The position numbers were made by a program, and so were the translations under genes. The notes under the pieces are model-generated. The model made no database searches. It was not told the origin of the DNA and saw nothing but the letters and a program-made list of their open reading frames with translations. A DNA stretch of 64,000 nt from positions 43,045,213-43,109,212 of the forward strand of contig OY759215.1 in the NCBI GenBank assembly GCA_963662175.1, read 5' to 3'. Below, one piece after another: positions 38,001 through 46,880 of this stretch. Position 1 is the stretch's first letter, and every line of letters starts with the position of its first letter. This stretch comes from Aradus depressus (lineage: Eukaryota > Arthropoda > Insecta > Hemiptera > Aradidae).

Positions 38001-41000
38001 TAAAAAAAAAAATAATTGAAATTATGAATTTTGTATTGAGAAGGCTTCGGCAAGGAAGAAGCTCATCTGACTCGTTCTGTCTCCCTCTGTCCCCGTTTGT
38101 CCTGCTGTCTGTTCAGCCTGATCCAAGAAGGAAGAAATAGACCATAGAACAGCAGGACATCTCATCCAATTACGCGCAGAATTGTTTTCTGTTGATTTCG
38201 CGGGAAGTTAATAGATGTTGCACTCGAGGGGTTTGAATTTATATAAAAAATTTCATGTTGATTCATTCATACTCCGGCAGTTATTGGTGTTTTTGTGTTA
38301 AGCCCCCATAACTCCCCCCTTCCCTTCGGTCAGTTTGAATGAAAATCAATGTGTCGTCCTCATGGGGTTCTGGTTACACGTATTTCGTGTCAATACAATC
38401 TTTCTATCACTGTTCTCAGGATACATTGTACATTGTTCTCTGTTCTCGTTATCACTGTTCTCAGACATAGACGTTTTAAAAATGTTTGTAATCGTGGGGT
38501 CGAAAAACATTTTTTCCTGTGAAAACTTAATATCTAATTACATAACTTCCCCTATGACTATTATAACTGGGGAAATAAAAATGGAATAATGCAAAAATAA
38601 GGTTCCATCTCCTCCGGTTGTGGATGAGTGGCGCGACCTGGTAGTGCTTTTGTGAATTATTAAGTCTTGTCAGTTCTAGTTCGGACCGCTGGAATGCGCT
38701 CATTTATATTTTATTGTTTGTTTCAGAAATACACCGACAGAGTTGTCGGCATTAGCAGAGCTCTCTCCGAAAAACATCCTCCTGTTTCCTTAGATAGAGT
38801 TGAGACAATCTACAATCCAGAAGTGAGATTTTTTTTTTACTAAATACAAGTCTTGTAAATTATAGAGAAGAAAAATGAGGTCTCTTTTGTCGCTCTGGTG
38901 GAATTGAGCCCAAGTCAATTGTTGGGAGATATCAAGATGGGACAAAGTGCCTTTTTGATCATACCAAGGGATTATATAATATGTGGCATTATACATATTA
39001 TGTGGTGGCATTACGTTAAATCAGCCCTCCACCAGGAACGCACCACTAACTTTAAAATCTCTGATGGAAAAGTGCGTACATCATTTGAAATAATTAGTGG
39101 CGCATATCCTATCGAATATACAAATATTCTGACAATGACCAGGGCCGTCTGTCAGAAGAAAGGGTCAAAAAAAGTAAAAATGAATAATGACAGTTGTTGA
39201 ACAATAATAAACAAATAGAAAACAGAATAAAATATTAAATTCCTGTATAATTGTATCGCAACGATTTATAATTAATAATATAAAGTAAAAAAAGAAAATC
39301 ACCGGCAATGTACTTCCCCAGAAAGAATTAGTCAATTTTTCGCTCCTTCTCCAAAAGCAATCGACCGTTTGCGCTAATATTCAACAATTGACTTCCATAA
39401 GGGCTCCTAAGTCCTCATACTAAATTGTGTATTGATAAATTGATTACATCGGCAGTTATGTCCCGGCAGGATTTTTGAGTTGAGCCCCCTCTGATCCCCT
39501 TCTCTTCTGCCGATTCCGCTAAAAATTGATGTGACATCCTTATGGGGTTTTGAATTCACATATGAAATTTTGAGTCGATACAATCTTTACAACGGCAGTT
39601 ATTAGAGATTTTGAGTTAAGCCTCTCTCCTAATCCCCCCTTCCTTTTTGGCAGATTTAGCTGAAAATCGATAGGTGTTGTCCTTATGGAATTTGGTCACA
39701 CGAATAAAATTTTGTGTCGGTACATTCATTCTATCGACAGTTATTATAGCTTTTACGTTAAGCCCTCCAATTTCCCGGTCACTTTTGGCCGATTTGACTG
39801 AAAATGAATAGGTGTCGTTCTTAGAGGGTTCTGGATGCACATATAAAATTTCGTGTCGATATATTCATTCTATCAGGAGTTATCGAGTTCACAGACAGGC
39901 AGAACATTTTTTAAAAAAATATTTGTAGTCCGCAGGTCGGAAAATATGAAATTCCGTTGATAACTCCGCATCGAATTTTCGACCGATTAAAGAACTTCCC
40001 CTATACTTCTTATACCTGGGAAGTAAAAATTATAAGACAGGTAAGCAGCAAATAGAAATAGCCTTAACAATTGAAGACACGAGTGGATGAAGGTGTTATG
40101 TACATAATTCAAGTAATAGACTTAATGTGCTTTAAGATGAGGTGAAAAAGGTTTACTGAGAAAGTTGACATTAATATTTTAAACATATCGCACCCCCGCT
40201 TCAGAAGTGACACAAATGAAGAAAATAAATGAAAAAAATTTACAACAAAAAGTATTTCTCTTCGAATTTCATGATATTGTATTTTTGTTACTTGTGTCTT
40301 CAATTGTAATACAATGGAGCAATAAACAAGATAATGTAGTTTAAAAAAATGCATGAGTGAAAGAAAAACGTGAATGGGCTTTTTTAAAGATTCTATTTAA
40401 TAATTAAATTGTTCTAGAAGAAATTTCCTATATTTGGTAGCTCTCGTGCGAACAGATGGAGTGAGTGCCAATCCTTCCCATTAAGTATCAAGATGCACTC
40501 GAGAGAAGTTTCAAGTATATATTTTGGTTCTCTGCCTCGGATCGCGAGTCCCGCAGACATCCTGTAGTTTAGCTTTCATTAAATAATTTATTACAGTAGC
40601 GCATATAACACATATAATATTTAAATTTTCATGGTTCAATGCAGTGGCGTCGACAGAAACTATATTTCAAGCATATATATTCTGTTGCTTGCCCCCTGAC
40701 CTGCCTTAGTAAGGACAAGGAATATAACAATGTAGGGCGATAATAACCAAAGAAGCTGTTCGCCCCAAATAAACCAACCAACCAACTATTCTAACTAGGC
40801 TTTCATTACAATATTTATTATAGTAATGCATAAATCTTTATGCCCTTAGGAGAAGTGCACCTACTTCATATGCGGTCTGGACACAAGAGTCACCCTTGTC
40901 ACAGTTTTTGACATGAAGAAAGACGAAAGGGATGTCAGTATAATAAACTATTTAAATGCATTTTGTGCGCAAGTTAAGTGTTTAAGACTTTTTACTTCTT

Positions 41001-41017
41001 TGAAAGTTGGAAAGTGA
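28986..41017 (+). CDS. KICS2: KICS2 (C12orf66-like) KICSTOR subunit, nine-exon gene
   Basis: Joining nine exons (28986-29078, 29161-29304, 30637-30776, 32497-32637, 34246-34384, 35233-35429, 35811-35970, 38727-38822, 40850-41017) gives an open frame of 1278 nt, 425 residues plus TGA. All introns are GT-AG and every phase agrees. The product aligns along its length with vertebrate KICS2/C12orf66 (about 445 residues), the family once listed as DUF2003. The clearest block is LMHLHSAHTKLNTWEK in exon 5; others are FYFYHVLSQQTTPQEM in exon 6 and TVFDMKKDERD in exon 9. In mammals KICS2, with SZT2, KPTN and ITFG2, forms KICSTOR, which holds GATOR1 on the lysosome and so restrains mTORC1 when amino acids are low. 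No signal peptide or membrane segment is seen. Introns run from 82 bp to 2.8 kb and carry SINEs, LINE pieces and a tandem array. The start is the first ATG of exon 1. Function is inferred from homology. Confidence 0.9.
29161..29304 (+). CDS. KICS2: KICS2 exon 2
   Basis: Begins after a TTTTCAG acceptor and ends at a GTAAGA donor, phase 0, 48 residues. It contains LLVNFIEAERSYFNIGF, matching the human stretch around AAAEKVYHSLTYLG, and ends FLRKD where the human protein has FSRKD. Confidence 0.88.
29839..30044 (+). mobile_element. SINE-2 in KICS2 intron 2
   Basis: Same head and body as the 51.9-kb copy, with a 10-A tail. No exact target duplication found. Confidence 0.92.
30060..30490 (+). repeat. 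Family B, truncated, KICS2 intron 2
   Basis: Lacks the terminal hairpin; starts at the CGATGxxTGTGTGATTGG region and keeps the later blocks. It follows the SINE-2 copy. Confidence 0.78.
30637..30776 (+). CDS. KICS2: KICS2 exon 3
   Basis: Follows a TTTTCTAG acceptor and encodes the segment around MYETLRTDLNKLEESID. Two donors are possible. The one at 30777 (GTATCC) leaves two bases that join exon 4 as Asp-Cys-Tyr-Glu-Lys, lining up with Asp-Phe-Tyr-Glu-Lys of the human protein. The upstream GT at 30760 would break the frame into exon 4, so 30776 is preferred. Confidence 0.8.
30868..31122 (-). mobile_element. SINE-1 in KICS2 intron 3
   Basis: Reverse copy lacking the last 60 bp of the body and part of box A; antisense to KICS2. 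Confidence 0.9.
31123..32496 (+). other. KICS2 intron 3, 3' part
   Basis: Very AT-rich with long T runs; no repeat landmark or coding exon recognised. The 32391-32440 segment holds GGAACGCC and CGACGCGTTACGTAA but no known element. Confidence 0.6.
32497..32637 (+). CDS. KICS2: KICS2 exon 4
   Basis: Begins after TTACTTCAG and ends at a GTAAGT donor in phase 2. It encodes YEKIYLTGTGQ, then a segment ending HPLLKPVKDSL that aligns with HPILSPLESSF in human KICS2. The acceptor is fixed by the exon 3 phase. Confidence 0.82.
32731..33486 (+). repeat. 154-bp tandem array (5 units) in KICS2 intron 4
   Basis: Units start at 32731, 32885, 33040, 33194 and 33348, each with TATATTTTATTTA, CGTCAGCATCCAACTTGACT and CCCCTTCTCTACTTTCAG. 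The last is a good splice acceptor shape in the sense of KICS2. Units differ at only a few bases, so the expansion is recent. Confidence 0.96.
33640..33800 (+). repeat. Family A, first block only, KICS2 intron 4
   Basis: Contains CCAAAACCAATCGACCATTT and CATAGAGGTTTCTGAATCC. Confidence 0.7.
33989..34070 (+). mobile_element. SINE-1 scrap in KICS2 intron 4
   Basis: About 80 bp of the middle body (GGCCGTCCTTCGGATGGGAC to TTAAAGACCC). Confidence 0.7.
34246..34384 (+). CDS. KICS2: KICS2 exon 5
   Basis: Follows a long pyrimidine tract and TTCAG, ends at GTAATT. It holds the most conserved block of the family: NWSFIPSLMHLHSAHTKL against EWKFLPSLVNLHSAHTKL in human. Confidence 0.92.
34530..35085 (-). 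pseudogene. Jockey-like LINE fragment in KICS2 intron 5
   Basis: The minus strand carries a decayed C-terminal reverse-transcriptase piece: the LKTKxLIYxxVLKPM motif, then a stretch resembling the segment after the RT palm. The same sequence recurs at 46035-46525 in the same orientation, with about three quarters of bases alike by eye, so it is a dispersed element rather than part of KICS2. Plus-strand open frames here are shadows. Confidence 0.6.
35233..35429 (+). CDS. KICS2: KICS2 exon 6
   Basis: Begins after TTTTTATAG, ends at a GTAGGT donor, phase 2. It encodes QLPALYQWLQKFRSTAVNKF followed by FYFYHVLSQQTTPQEM, matching human HLFLWLMKLKNMLLAKF and FYFHEALSRQTTASEM. Confidence 0.92.
35455..35640 (+). 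repeat. Family B, 5' end, KICS2 intron 6
   Basis: Hairpin TTACTTTCTTATACCTATAG and the first 150 bp; starts 25 bp after the exon 6 donor. Confidence 0.76.
35811..35970 (+). CDS. KICS2: KICS2 exon 7
   Basis: Follows TTTTTTTCAG and ends at GTAAGT, phase 0. It encodes a less conserved part containing GPGFQHPDRSKEE, which fits GHGYHHPHSYREA of the human protein, then QYIVMLAHPL. Confidence 0.87.
35980..36225 (+). repeat. Family A, 5' part, KICS2 intron 7
   Basis: First block and one module, directly after the exon 7 donor. Confidence 0.72.
36256..36556 (-). mobile_element. SINE-1 in KICS2 intron 7, diverged
   Basis: Nearly full length in reverse but heavily mutated, hence older than most copies. 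Confidence 0.82.
36939..37931 (-). pseudogene. Non-LTR retrotransposon reverse transcriptase, 3' part (F52C9.6-like)
   Basis: Antisense within KICS2 intron 7. The upstream frame (37464-37931) encodes an RT palm segment with the catalytic box YADD (YMGYADDMVV) followed by NVDKTVYM and the FKYLGA motif. The downstream frame (36939-37220) encodes QARLRWLGHVERMEGGRLSK, then RRRGRPRLRWLDDVEADLR and a DRDEWR end, the typical C-terminus of this endonuclease/RT class. The frame is interrupted between the two (37221-37463), and the 5' end is missing. It is a dead, 5'-truncated copy. Confidence 0.88.
38165..38578 (+). repeat. Family A, 3' part with hairpin, KICS2 intron 7
   Basis: Two modules and the TTACATAACTTCCCCTATGA end. 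A small open frame across it is chance. Confidence 0.74.
38727..38822 (+). CDS. KICS2: KICS2 exon 8
   Basis: Bounded by GTTTCAG and GTGAGA, 32 codons, phase 0. It encodes KYTDRVVGISRALSEKHPPV and SLDRVETIYNPE, aligned with the human stretch NSLEKVVHFYDDK. Confidence 0.82.
39296..40028 (+). repeat. Family A modular repeat, full-length example
   Basis: A non-coding repeat seen over 20 times in this window. It begins near CACCGGCAATGTACTTCCCC, has an AT-rich block with CAATCGACCGTTTGCGC, and then several diverged copies of a 130-150 bp module: TCGATACATTCATTCTATCG, GGAGTTATT, a T-rich gap, GTTAAGCCTCCCC, GCCGATTTxGCTGAAAATCAATAGGTGTCGTCC, and a short A/T stretch. Here three modules are present. 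It ends with GTTCACAGACAGACAG, an ATGAAATTCCGxTGAAAACTC block and a hairpin of the type ACTTCCCC-TATAC-loop-GTATAxxGGGGAAGT. I know no name for it. Confidence 0.85.
40030..40849 (+). other. KICS2 intron 8, 3' part
   Basis: AT-rich; no coding sequence or known repeat recognised. Confidence 0.5.
40850..41017 (+). CDS. KICS2: KICS2 exon 9 (terminal)
   Basis: Starts after CCCTTAG and runs to a TGA at 41015-41017. It encodes CTYFICGLDTRVTLVTVFD and MKKDERDVSIINYLNAF, ending SLKVGK, against STYFLTRPEPHFTIVVIFE, SKKSERDSHFISFLNEI and SLKPGAKG in human. A perfect hairpin lies just downstream at 41039-41100. Confidence 0.92.
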   Translation, partial: EKCTYFICGLDTRVTLVTVFDMKKDERDVSIINYLNAFCAQVKCLRLFTSLKVGK

Positions 41018-41038
41018 AAATCGTTGATGTGAAATAGG

Positions 41039-41100
41039 TATTTCTGAATATTCTTGTCTTGGGTATATAATATGATCCAATACAAGAATATTCAGAAATA
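41039..41100 (+). promoter_or_regulatory. Perfect hairpin just after the KICS2 stop
   Basis: Arms TATTTCTGAATATTCTTGT (41039-41057) and its exact inverse (41082-41100), 19 bp each, around a 24-nt loop. It starts 21 nt after the TGA and should lie in the 3' UTR. It could be a small MITE-like palindrome or an RNA structure; function unknown. Confidence 0.6.
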
Positions 41101-41676
41101 ACTATCAGATATCTGTGTATGATAAAGCAATATGTGATTTTATTTATTGATTTTCTAGATAAGGTTTTGTCTCTTTGAGTAAAGACTGATATTCATCCAT
41201 ACTATGAGAAGTACACTCTTAAGTTGAGAAAATGTAATCTTTTTGCCACATTTTCTGAAACTCTTTCCACTAAAAGACTGATACATTTTTTTAAAATTTA
41301 TTTTCAATTTTTTTATTAGATTTAATGATTTCATACAATGAATCATTAGAATAGGTAACTTTCGTACATGAAGGGTGATTCCAATCTTCCAAAATGCCTC
41401 GTTCAAGTTATTTAAAAAATACATTTTGCTGAATATCTCAAGAATGACTTATTGAATCAAAAAATGTGTTCTGACAAATGTAGAGGAATATAATATAAAA
41501 TGTAAATATGTATAAAATGCTAGGGATTTATCCGAAAGAATAATATTGTGATTCTCCCATCGGTCCTTAGTACATGGGCGCCGGTTTTGTAAAATGGGTC
41601 TTCAAACGGATCTTCTATTAAAATAGTCACGAGTTTATAAACCCTTGATCCAGTGAGTTCATAAACTAGCCAAGTA

Positions 41677-42448
41677 CAGTGGACTCTCCCTTATCCGGCG
41701 TTCTGTTAACCGGCGCGCTCCCTTATTCGGCGCTCGCAAAATAATATCAAATTTGTTAAACTAAAATTAACATTCAATTATTAGATTATCAATTATTTAT
41801 AGAGCCACGTGTATTTATGACCACATAATAATTTCGTAACTCACGAATCTTTCATGTATTGGTATTGTACATACATACATATGTACATTGTATTTATAAT
41901 GAAGGAAACGCTAATACAATATTTTATTACTTCACCGTCCCGTCCGTGGCACAACAATATCGTCTTATCGGGAAATGAACACTTAACTAGTTAAGTCAAA
42001 GTTTAATTTTTTTTCACAGAAACCCTTTCTTCCTATTTATTTTTCCTTTACAACAGTTCTATTTTTCTCAGTTTTCATTTAATTCTCATAGTGAAAAGAA
42101 TAAGATCGTTTTTCAGACGTCATAACACTAAAGAAGTGGTGGGACTATGCAGGATGAAACAGTGTTGTGTTTGGGAAACAAAAGAAAATTACCGATTTTT
42201 TTAACAAATAATATTTTTAGAATTTTAGATTTTGTTTTAAATATGTATGTAATTAAACGCAGATTTCAAAATATATTTTTAATGATTGGATAAATATACA
42301 TATGTACGTACATATAATAAATCAATGTTCAGTATGTACATATTTGTCAATTTAATAAATGTTATCAACAAAATACATACGTGTTTTATTCCTTAGCTCA
42401 CCTAAAAACACTTTTAAGGCGTCACGCCGGATAAGGGTGAGTCTATTG
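41677..42448 (+). mobile_element. Tigger/pogo-like element with transposase C-terminal relic
   Basis: Ends are CAGTGGACTCTCCCTTATCC and, inverted, CAATAGACTCACCCTTATCC, both followed by GGCG and flanked by TA. This is the pogo/Tigger pattern. At 42130-42210 the plus strand reads LKKWWDYAG, stop, NSVVFGKQKKITDFFNK, stop, in the style of Tigger transposase C-termini. The rest of the gene is lost. It lies downstream of KICS2. Confidence 0.72.
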
Positions 42449-42679
42449 TATACACTGAACAATGTACTTCAATGTATATATATATTTTATGTAAGGTACA
42501 TACATTATTTTATGGCTGAATGCACATTTTTATCTCACCACATTCCAGTCTGCTGCGTAAGGCCCCTATTTCCGTCTTCTTAAAAATAAAATCATATATT
42601 CCGAGAATGTCAGTACAAAAGAGAAGTTGAGGGCAGATCACACATGAAGGGTGCCGTAGATGATATATTAATGAAATAA

Positions 42680-42855
42680 AGTCGTCGGGGAATCACCGGC
42701 AATGTACTTCCCCAGAACGAATTAAACAATTAAGTTGTCACTCTCTCTCTCTAAAAACAATCGATCGTTTTGAATCTTCATACTAAATTTTGTGTTGACA
42801 TTCATTACATTGGCGGCATTACTACAGTTTTTTTAATAGAGCCCTCCCTTCTCCC
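42680..42855 (+). repeat. Family A, 5' part
   Basis: GAATCACCGGCAATGTACTT start, first block, then cut by a SINE-1. Confidence 0.72.
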
Positions 42856-43016
42856 CGAGTACCTGACATTGCACAGGCTTGAGACCATAACTTAACGTCT
42901 CATTCGAAGGACGGCCTGCTCAAGGTTTCTTTACCTCCCGGATAAAAAAACCTAAGGGGTTTCGCGATCTTGAGCTCAGTGGTCTAGCATGCTACCTTTG
43001 AACTGCCGGTGCCCTC
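42856..43016 (-). mobile_element. SINE-1, head and mid body
   Basis: Reverse copy from the middle body to the tRNA-like head; 3' half missing. Confidence 0.78.
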
Positions 43017-43440
43017 CTTTTTAGTAGGTTTTTTTACTAATTAATTAATTATTTTAAAATTTATTATTTTATTAATTAATTTATTATTTTTTATTGATTA
43101 TTTTTACCTACCTATCTTTTTATTTCTTTGTACTGATACTATATTTCTTTGTTTCATCTTCTTTACTCTGTATGTATTTATTCTTAGGGGACCTCGGTCC
43201 CAGAATAATAAAATTTATTTTTATTTTTCGTTTCATTTCATTTTCTTTTCAAGACATGGTCAACTCTTCATTATAAGGATTGGGCCTAAGAGTTTGTTTT
43301 CTTATCCCTGTGCACGGTTCACAAGTCATTTTCTTCTCGGCAAAAATATAATATACTCTACAGAAAGTCTCCCCTGGAATTAGGTAATAAATTCTCAACA
43401 ACTAATAAATAATTATTTATTTATGTTAGCTACTTAAGAG
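43017..43440. other. AT-rich stretch with possible retroelement end
   Basis: Contains GGGGACCTCGGTCCCAGAAT then AATAAAATTT (43187-43220), a hairpin followed by a polyadenylation-like signal, which may be a retroelement 3' end. Confidence 0.3.
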
Positions 43441-43955
43441 GAAGCATTATAATTTTTTTGGTGTCCTGATTTCTTGTTATGATAACCTTAAATAATATGA
43501 AAAGAGTTATTTTCAGACAGTCTCTCGGTGAAAATTTTAATAATAATAATAAAACAAAACCCTGCCCCAAATATGATGATTTAAAAAATAAAATATTTAA
43601 AAACAACATAGATACTTCATTTATGTTGAAATTATTAAATGGTAAAGATTGGCAATCACTGGTAAATTATTGCAAAAAGGCTTACGATTTCAAAACTGTG
43701 AATTAAATAAATAAATAGGAACAAAGATATATATATTATTTTATTTTTATTTGTATTTTAGAAAGAAAAATTTGTTGTTATTAAGTTTATTAGAAATAAG
43801 ATTATAAGTTTATAAGATAAATTTATGTAAATCTAGACTCCTCAAGACGGCTTAGACCATTGAGTTTATCTTCATAAAAGGTCACATTATTGTATATATG
43901 TTTTGTATGTAATTTTCTATTATGCTAATAAAGACTTAACTACTACTACTAATAA
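43440..43955 (+). pseudogene. LINE 3' end with (ACT)n tail
   Basis: A small plus frame (43479-43706) ends LLNGKDWQSLVNYCKKAYDF then stops. It is followed by 250 bp of AT-rich sequence and AATAAAGACTTAACTACTAC with further ACT triplets (43928-43952), a common LINE 3' end. I do not recognise the peptide with certainty; it may be the C-terminus of ORF2. Confidence 0.42.
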
Positions 43956-44505
43956 AACAAAACTGAGCTAGTGGTCAAAACATATTATTAAGCTGTGAAG
44001 AATTGCGGAGTTGGGGGAAGTGGCGTCTGTGTTTGAGCAGTTCCAGGTGGACCACCTCCCGTGGAGGAGGAGCCGACGGACAGACCGGGGCTCGCTCCTG
44101 GGCATGTCGCCTCTGGGTCGTGTTGAAGTGGTCGAAACTCTGAGGCCACTGGCCATAAGCAGTGCGCGGCTTCAACAGCTTCCGGGGGAACTGTGGACAG
44201 TCAGTTGGACAAATAGTAGCTCTAGCAACAACATTTTTTGGACCAAGTATTGTATAAATAAAAAGGATTTTCTTATGCCAACCACGTTTTTACAGACCTC
44301 TCTTTCTCTCTCCTTTCAAACTGGCATTATTGGCTATTAAAAAGCGAATGTTGTGATTAGAGGTTTCCTTAGTTTTACTGTACTCCGTGACCCTGAGATT
44401 GACTTTCTTATACTCCGTAATCCCATCATTTATTTGAGAGGATGAAGGGGGAGGAAGAGTGATTTTATAAATATGGTTGGTATAAGAAGGGCTGCATTAG
44501 ATATA
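43956..44505. other. GC-rich block of unknown nature
   Basis: 44005-44210 is much more GC-rich than its surroundings and open in several frames, with no family resemblance. It ends near TATAAATAAAAAGG. It may be the body of an unidentified retroelement. Confidence 0.35.
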
Positions 44506-44794
44506 CAGGGTGATTCCCTCGTAACTTAAAATTTTCGGAATCAGCGTTTAATTTCCTATCAGACTAGTGTAATTTCAACTTTGAAAATCACCAACTTGGA
44601 AACAAAATAACAGCTAAAACGTTAACATTTTAGAAAAATTAAAATTTCGGGAATACTTCCACGTCAACTTTAAAGATTTTAAAGGGGAGAAATGTGGGAC
44701 TTGATGGCAAAAAACGTGGTTTTCTCGAAAAAAAACTCTAAAAAATCATGTCTCGGCAACGGATTTTTTTTAAAGTTACGAGGGAATCACCCTG
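44506..44794. mobile_element. MITE with perfect 22-bp inverted ends
   Basis: Starts CAGGGTGATTCCCTCGTAAC and TT, and ends with the exact reverse complement (44773-44794). TA (within TATA) flanks both sides, suggesting a Tc1/mariner-type TA duplication. The 289-bp element has no coding sequence. Perfect ends suggest a recent insertion. Confidence 0.85.
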
Positions 44795-44796
44795 TA

Positions 44797-46034
44797 TATA
44801 TATATATATTTTTCTTTACTTTCATATGTAAATCTGATGTCGGTAAGAAAATAGAAAAGTAATACAGTGAGTGATAAAAAAATAAATGAACTATGTAGAA
44901 AACAATAATTACAGATAAACAAAATATATATAGTAATAGTGAAATAAATAATAATACATAAGAATATGTGCGTTATCGCTTTCAACTCGAAACCCCACGG
45001 AACATCCCGCTATTGCCATCCTCATTCCTCCAACTTAATTGAGACAGGGGCCCGAGACCCCCAGGGCAACCTGCTCCGCCTATACACTGCATAGCAGTTT
45101 TTTTTTATCTTATAGATGAAAAAACATTGAGCACGCGTCCTTCGGATAGGAAGTTAAACATTGGTACCGAGCCTGTACGATGTCAGGTACTCGTTACAAG
45201 ACCCCTACCCAGGTGAATAAACCTAGGTAGGCAACATGTAGGACTGTCCACCAGAGCGACGGAAGAGCGCTCTGGTAGTAGGCGATGTGACCTATGAATT
45301 TAAAGCCCGGGGGTTATCATAATAACTAACATGTCAAGACAAAAAACAAAACAAAAAAAAAAATGCTTGTTCCGTGCCATCAGCCCCCCACTTAAATTAT
45401 TAATAGTTAAACCAATGGTTCAGCAGTTAAAAGGAAATAAACAATTTGTTTATAGCAATTGATCGCGCTAGAATTTTTCAATCCTGATAATTTTAGCTCA
45501 GTCTACACCTAATTCTCAATGTTCATGATTTTTTAAGATTTTTCTGACCAGTCCTTTTGGTGATAAGGGTGGGGGCAGCAATTTTTAAGCGTTTTCCCTG
45601 AAAAATGTTTAAAAAATGCATAAAAAAATACATCATATATATTGTTGAATTCATGCTTCAATAAGCTTTCATTTAACACCCTTCACGGGTTTTCGGGTAA
45701 GTCAAGAAAATATCTTAGGACGGCTTTCAGTATGTATTTCAGACTAGAAAGGTATGTTATTGCTTATCATGGTTAAAAACAAATTATTTTTAGTAATAAT
45801 TATTGATCATTATATGCCTTTTGTTTTCAGCTTGAATTGCCTTGCCCCTGCCTCTTGAGTATTCACCCATTCATCAGCCCTTCTCAAGGATCTCTGTTTA
45901 TCTTCCAAGTACCCTTTTCTTCAAATTCAATAGACTTCAGTGCTTTAACTTAAGCGCGCTGGTACTTTTTTTATTATTCATAAATCGGTATTCAAACTTG
46001 TATAAATAATATATACAACAAGCAAATTTTCTAA
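44797..46034. other. Mostly unassigned, apart from one SINE-1
   Basis: AT-rich. A GC-rich patch at 44990-45095 precedes the SINE. 45660-45770 has a GTTTTCGGGTAAGTCAAGAA piece loosely like family B. No gene. Confidence 0.45.
45098..45330 (+). mobile_element. SINE-1, headless copy, variant body
   Basis: Lacks the tRNA-like head. Shares the variant GTGAATAAACCTAGGTAGGC and AACATGTAGGACTGTCCACC with the copy at 61.4 kb, marking a subfamily. Confidence 0.82.
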
Positions 46035-46525
46035 AAGAGTAAATATGGCACTGTCGAAATGTGAAGCGGGGAGAAATCACCCAGTAGTGACACTCCCTGG
46101 GCATTGAGTTGCACTCAATTATACCTCACTGACACTACTGCTACTGAGGAAGTCTCTAGGCCATTGCTTAAGGCGTCGTTGGCGAAGTGTGACAGAAAGG
46201 AGGGCACGGACTAGAGGATTACTGTGAGAACTCAGGGAGTAAAATAACTTTTTGTACCTGGATTTAGCTTCATCGTTGAAAAAATATACGTTCAGATTCA
46301 GGTAAAGAGTTTTGTTGGAGACGTAATAAGGAAAAAAACGGGCTATTGTACGAAGGATTTTGGATTGAAAGGATTGGAAGCCTTGGCAGAAGCCCAGAGT
46401 TCAAGTTCGTAAGTCCACATAGGTATAAGTAATGCGCTGTATATAAGTCGTTTTGTTTTCAAAGTTAATTTGGATCTTTTGTCTAGTAGTCTTAGTAACA
46501 GTTTATAACCTCTGTTCATTTCTTG
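46035..46525 (-). pseudogene. Jockey-like LINE fragment, second copy
   Basis: Minus-strand frame includes LLLRLLDKRSKLTLKTKRLI and YSALLIPMWTYELELWASA, the well-known C-terminal region of Jockey-type reverse transcriptases. It is homologous to the piece at 34530-35085. At its upstream side (46526 onward) it abuts a Tc1-like fragment on the other strand. Confidence 0.75.
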
Positions 46526-46539
46526 TCTTAATCCACACG

Positions 46540-46690
46540 ATGAACTGGCTTGCCCGTTCTCTCGACATGACTCCAGTAGAACATGCCTCAACTTCAACGC
46601 TATATATTGTCCAGAAACCTTGGAGGAACATGCAGAAGCAATGAATGAGTGGGCATCTTTGCCCAAACATCACATCACGAATCTAGGGGT
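46540..46690 (+). pseudogene. Tc1-like transposase C-terminal scrap
   Basis: The plus strand reads MNWLARSLDMTPVEHA, like the WPARSPDLNPIEH block of Tc1 transposases that carries the catalytic Glu, then in another frame LEEHAEAMNEWASLPKHH, like the end of the same proteins. Two frames and internal loss show a short dead relic, different from the Tc1 copy at 63 kb. Confidence 0.6.
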
Positions 46691-46734
46691 ATGAAACGAT
46701 GATGTAAAGCTTTTGTTCAAAGCAGAGGAGTACA

Positions 46735-46880
46735 ATTTTGTGTCGATAAATTCATTACATCGGCAGTTATTAGGGTTTTTGTGTCGACCTCTTCCCTTCA
46801 GCCGATTTTGCGAAAAATAATTAAGTGCCGTCCTTATTGAATTTATATATGAAATTTAGTGTCATACATTCACTCGACCC
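46735..46880 (+). repeat. Family A, single module
   Basis: TTTTGTGTCGATAAATTCATTA to the next module start. Confidence 0.62.

Noticed and set aside
45832..45960. Possible further KICS2 exon after a TTTTCAG
   Set aside because: The KICS2 frame already ends at 41017 with a family-typical C-terminus, and the peptide here has no match.
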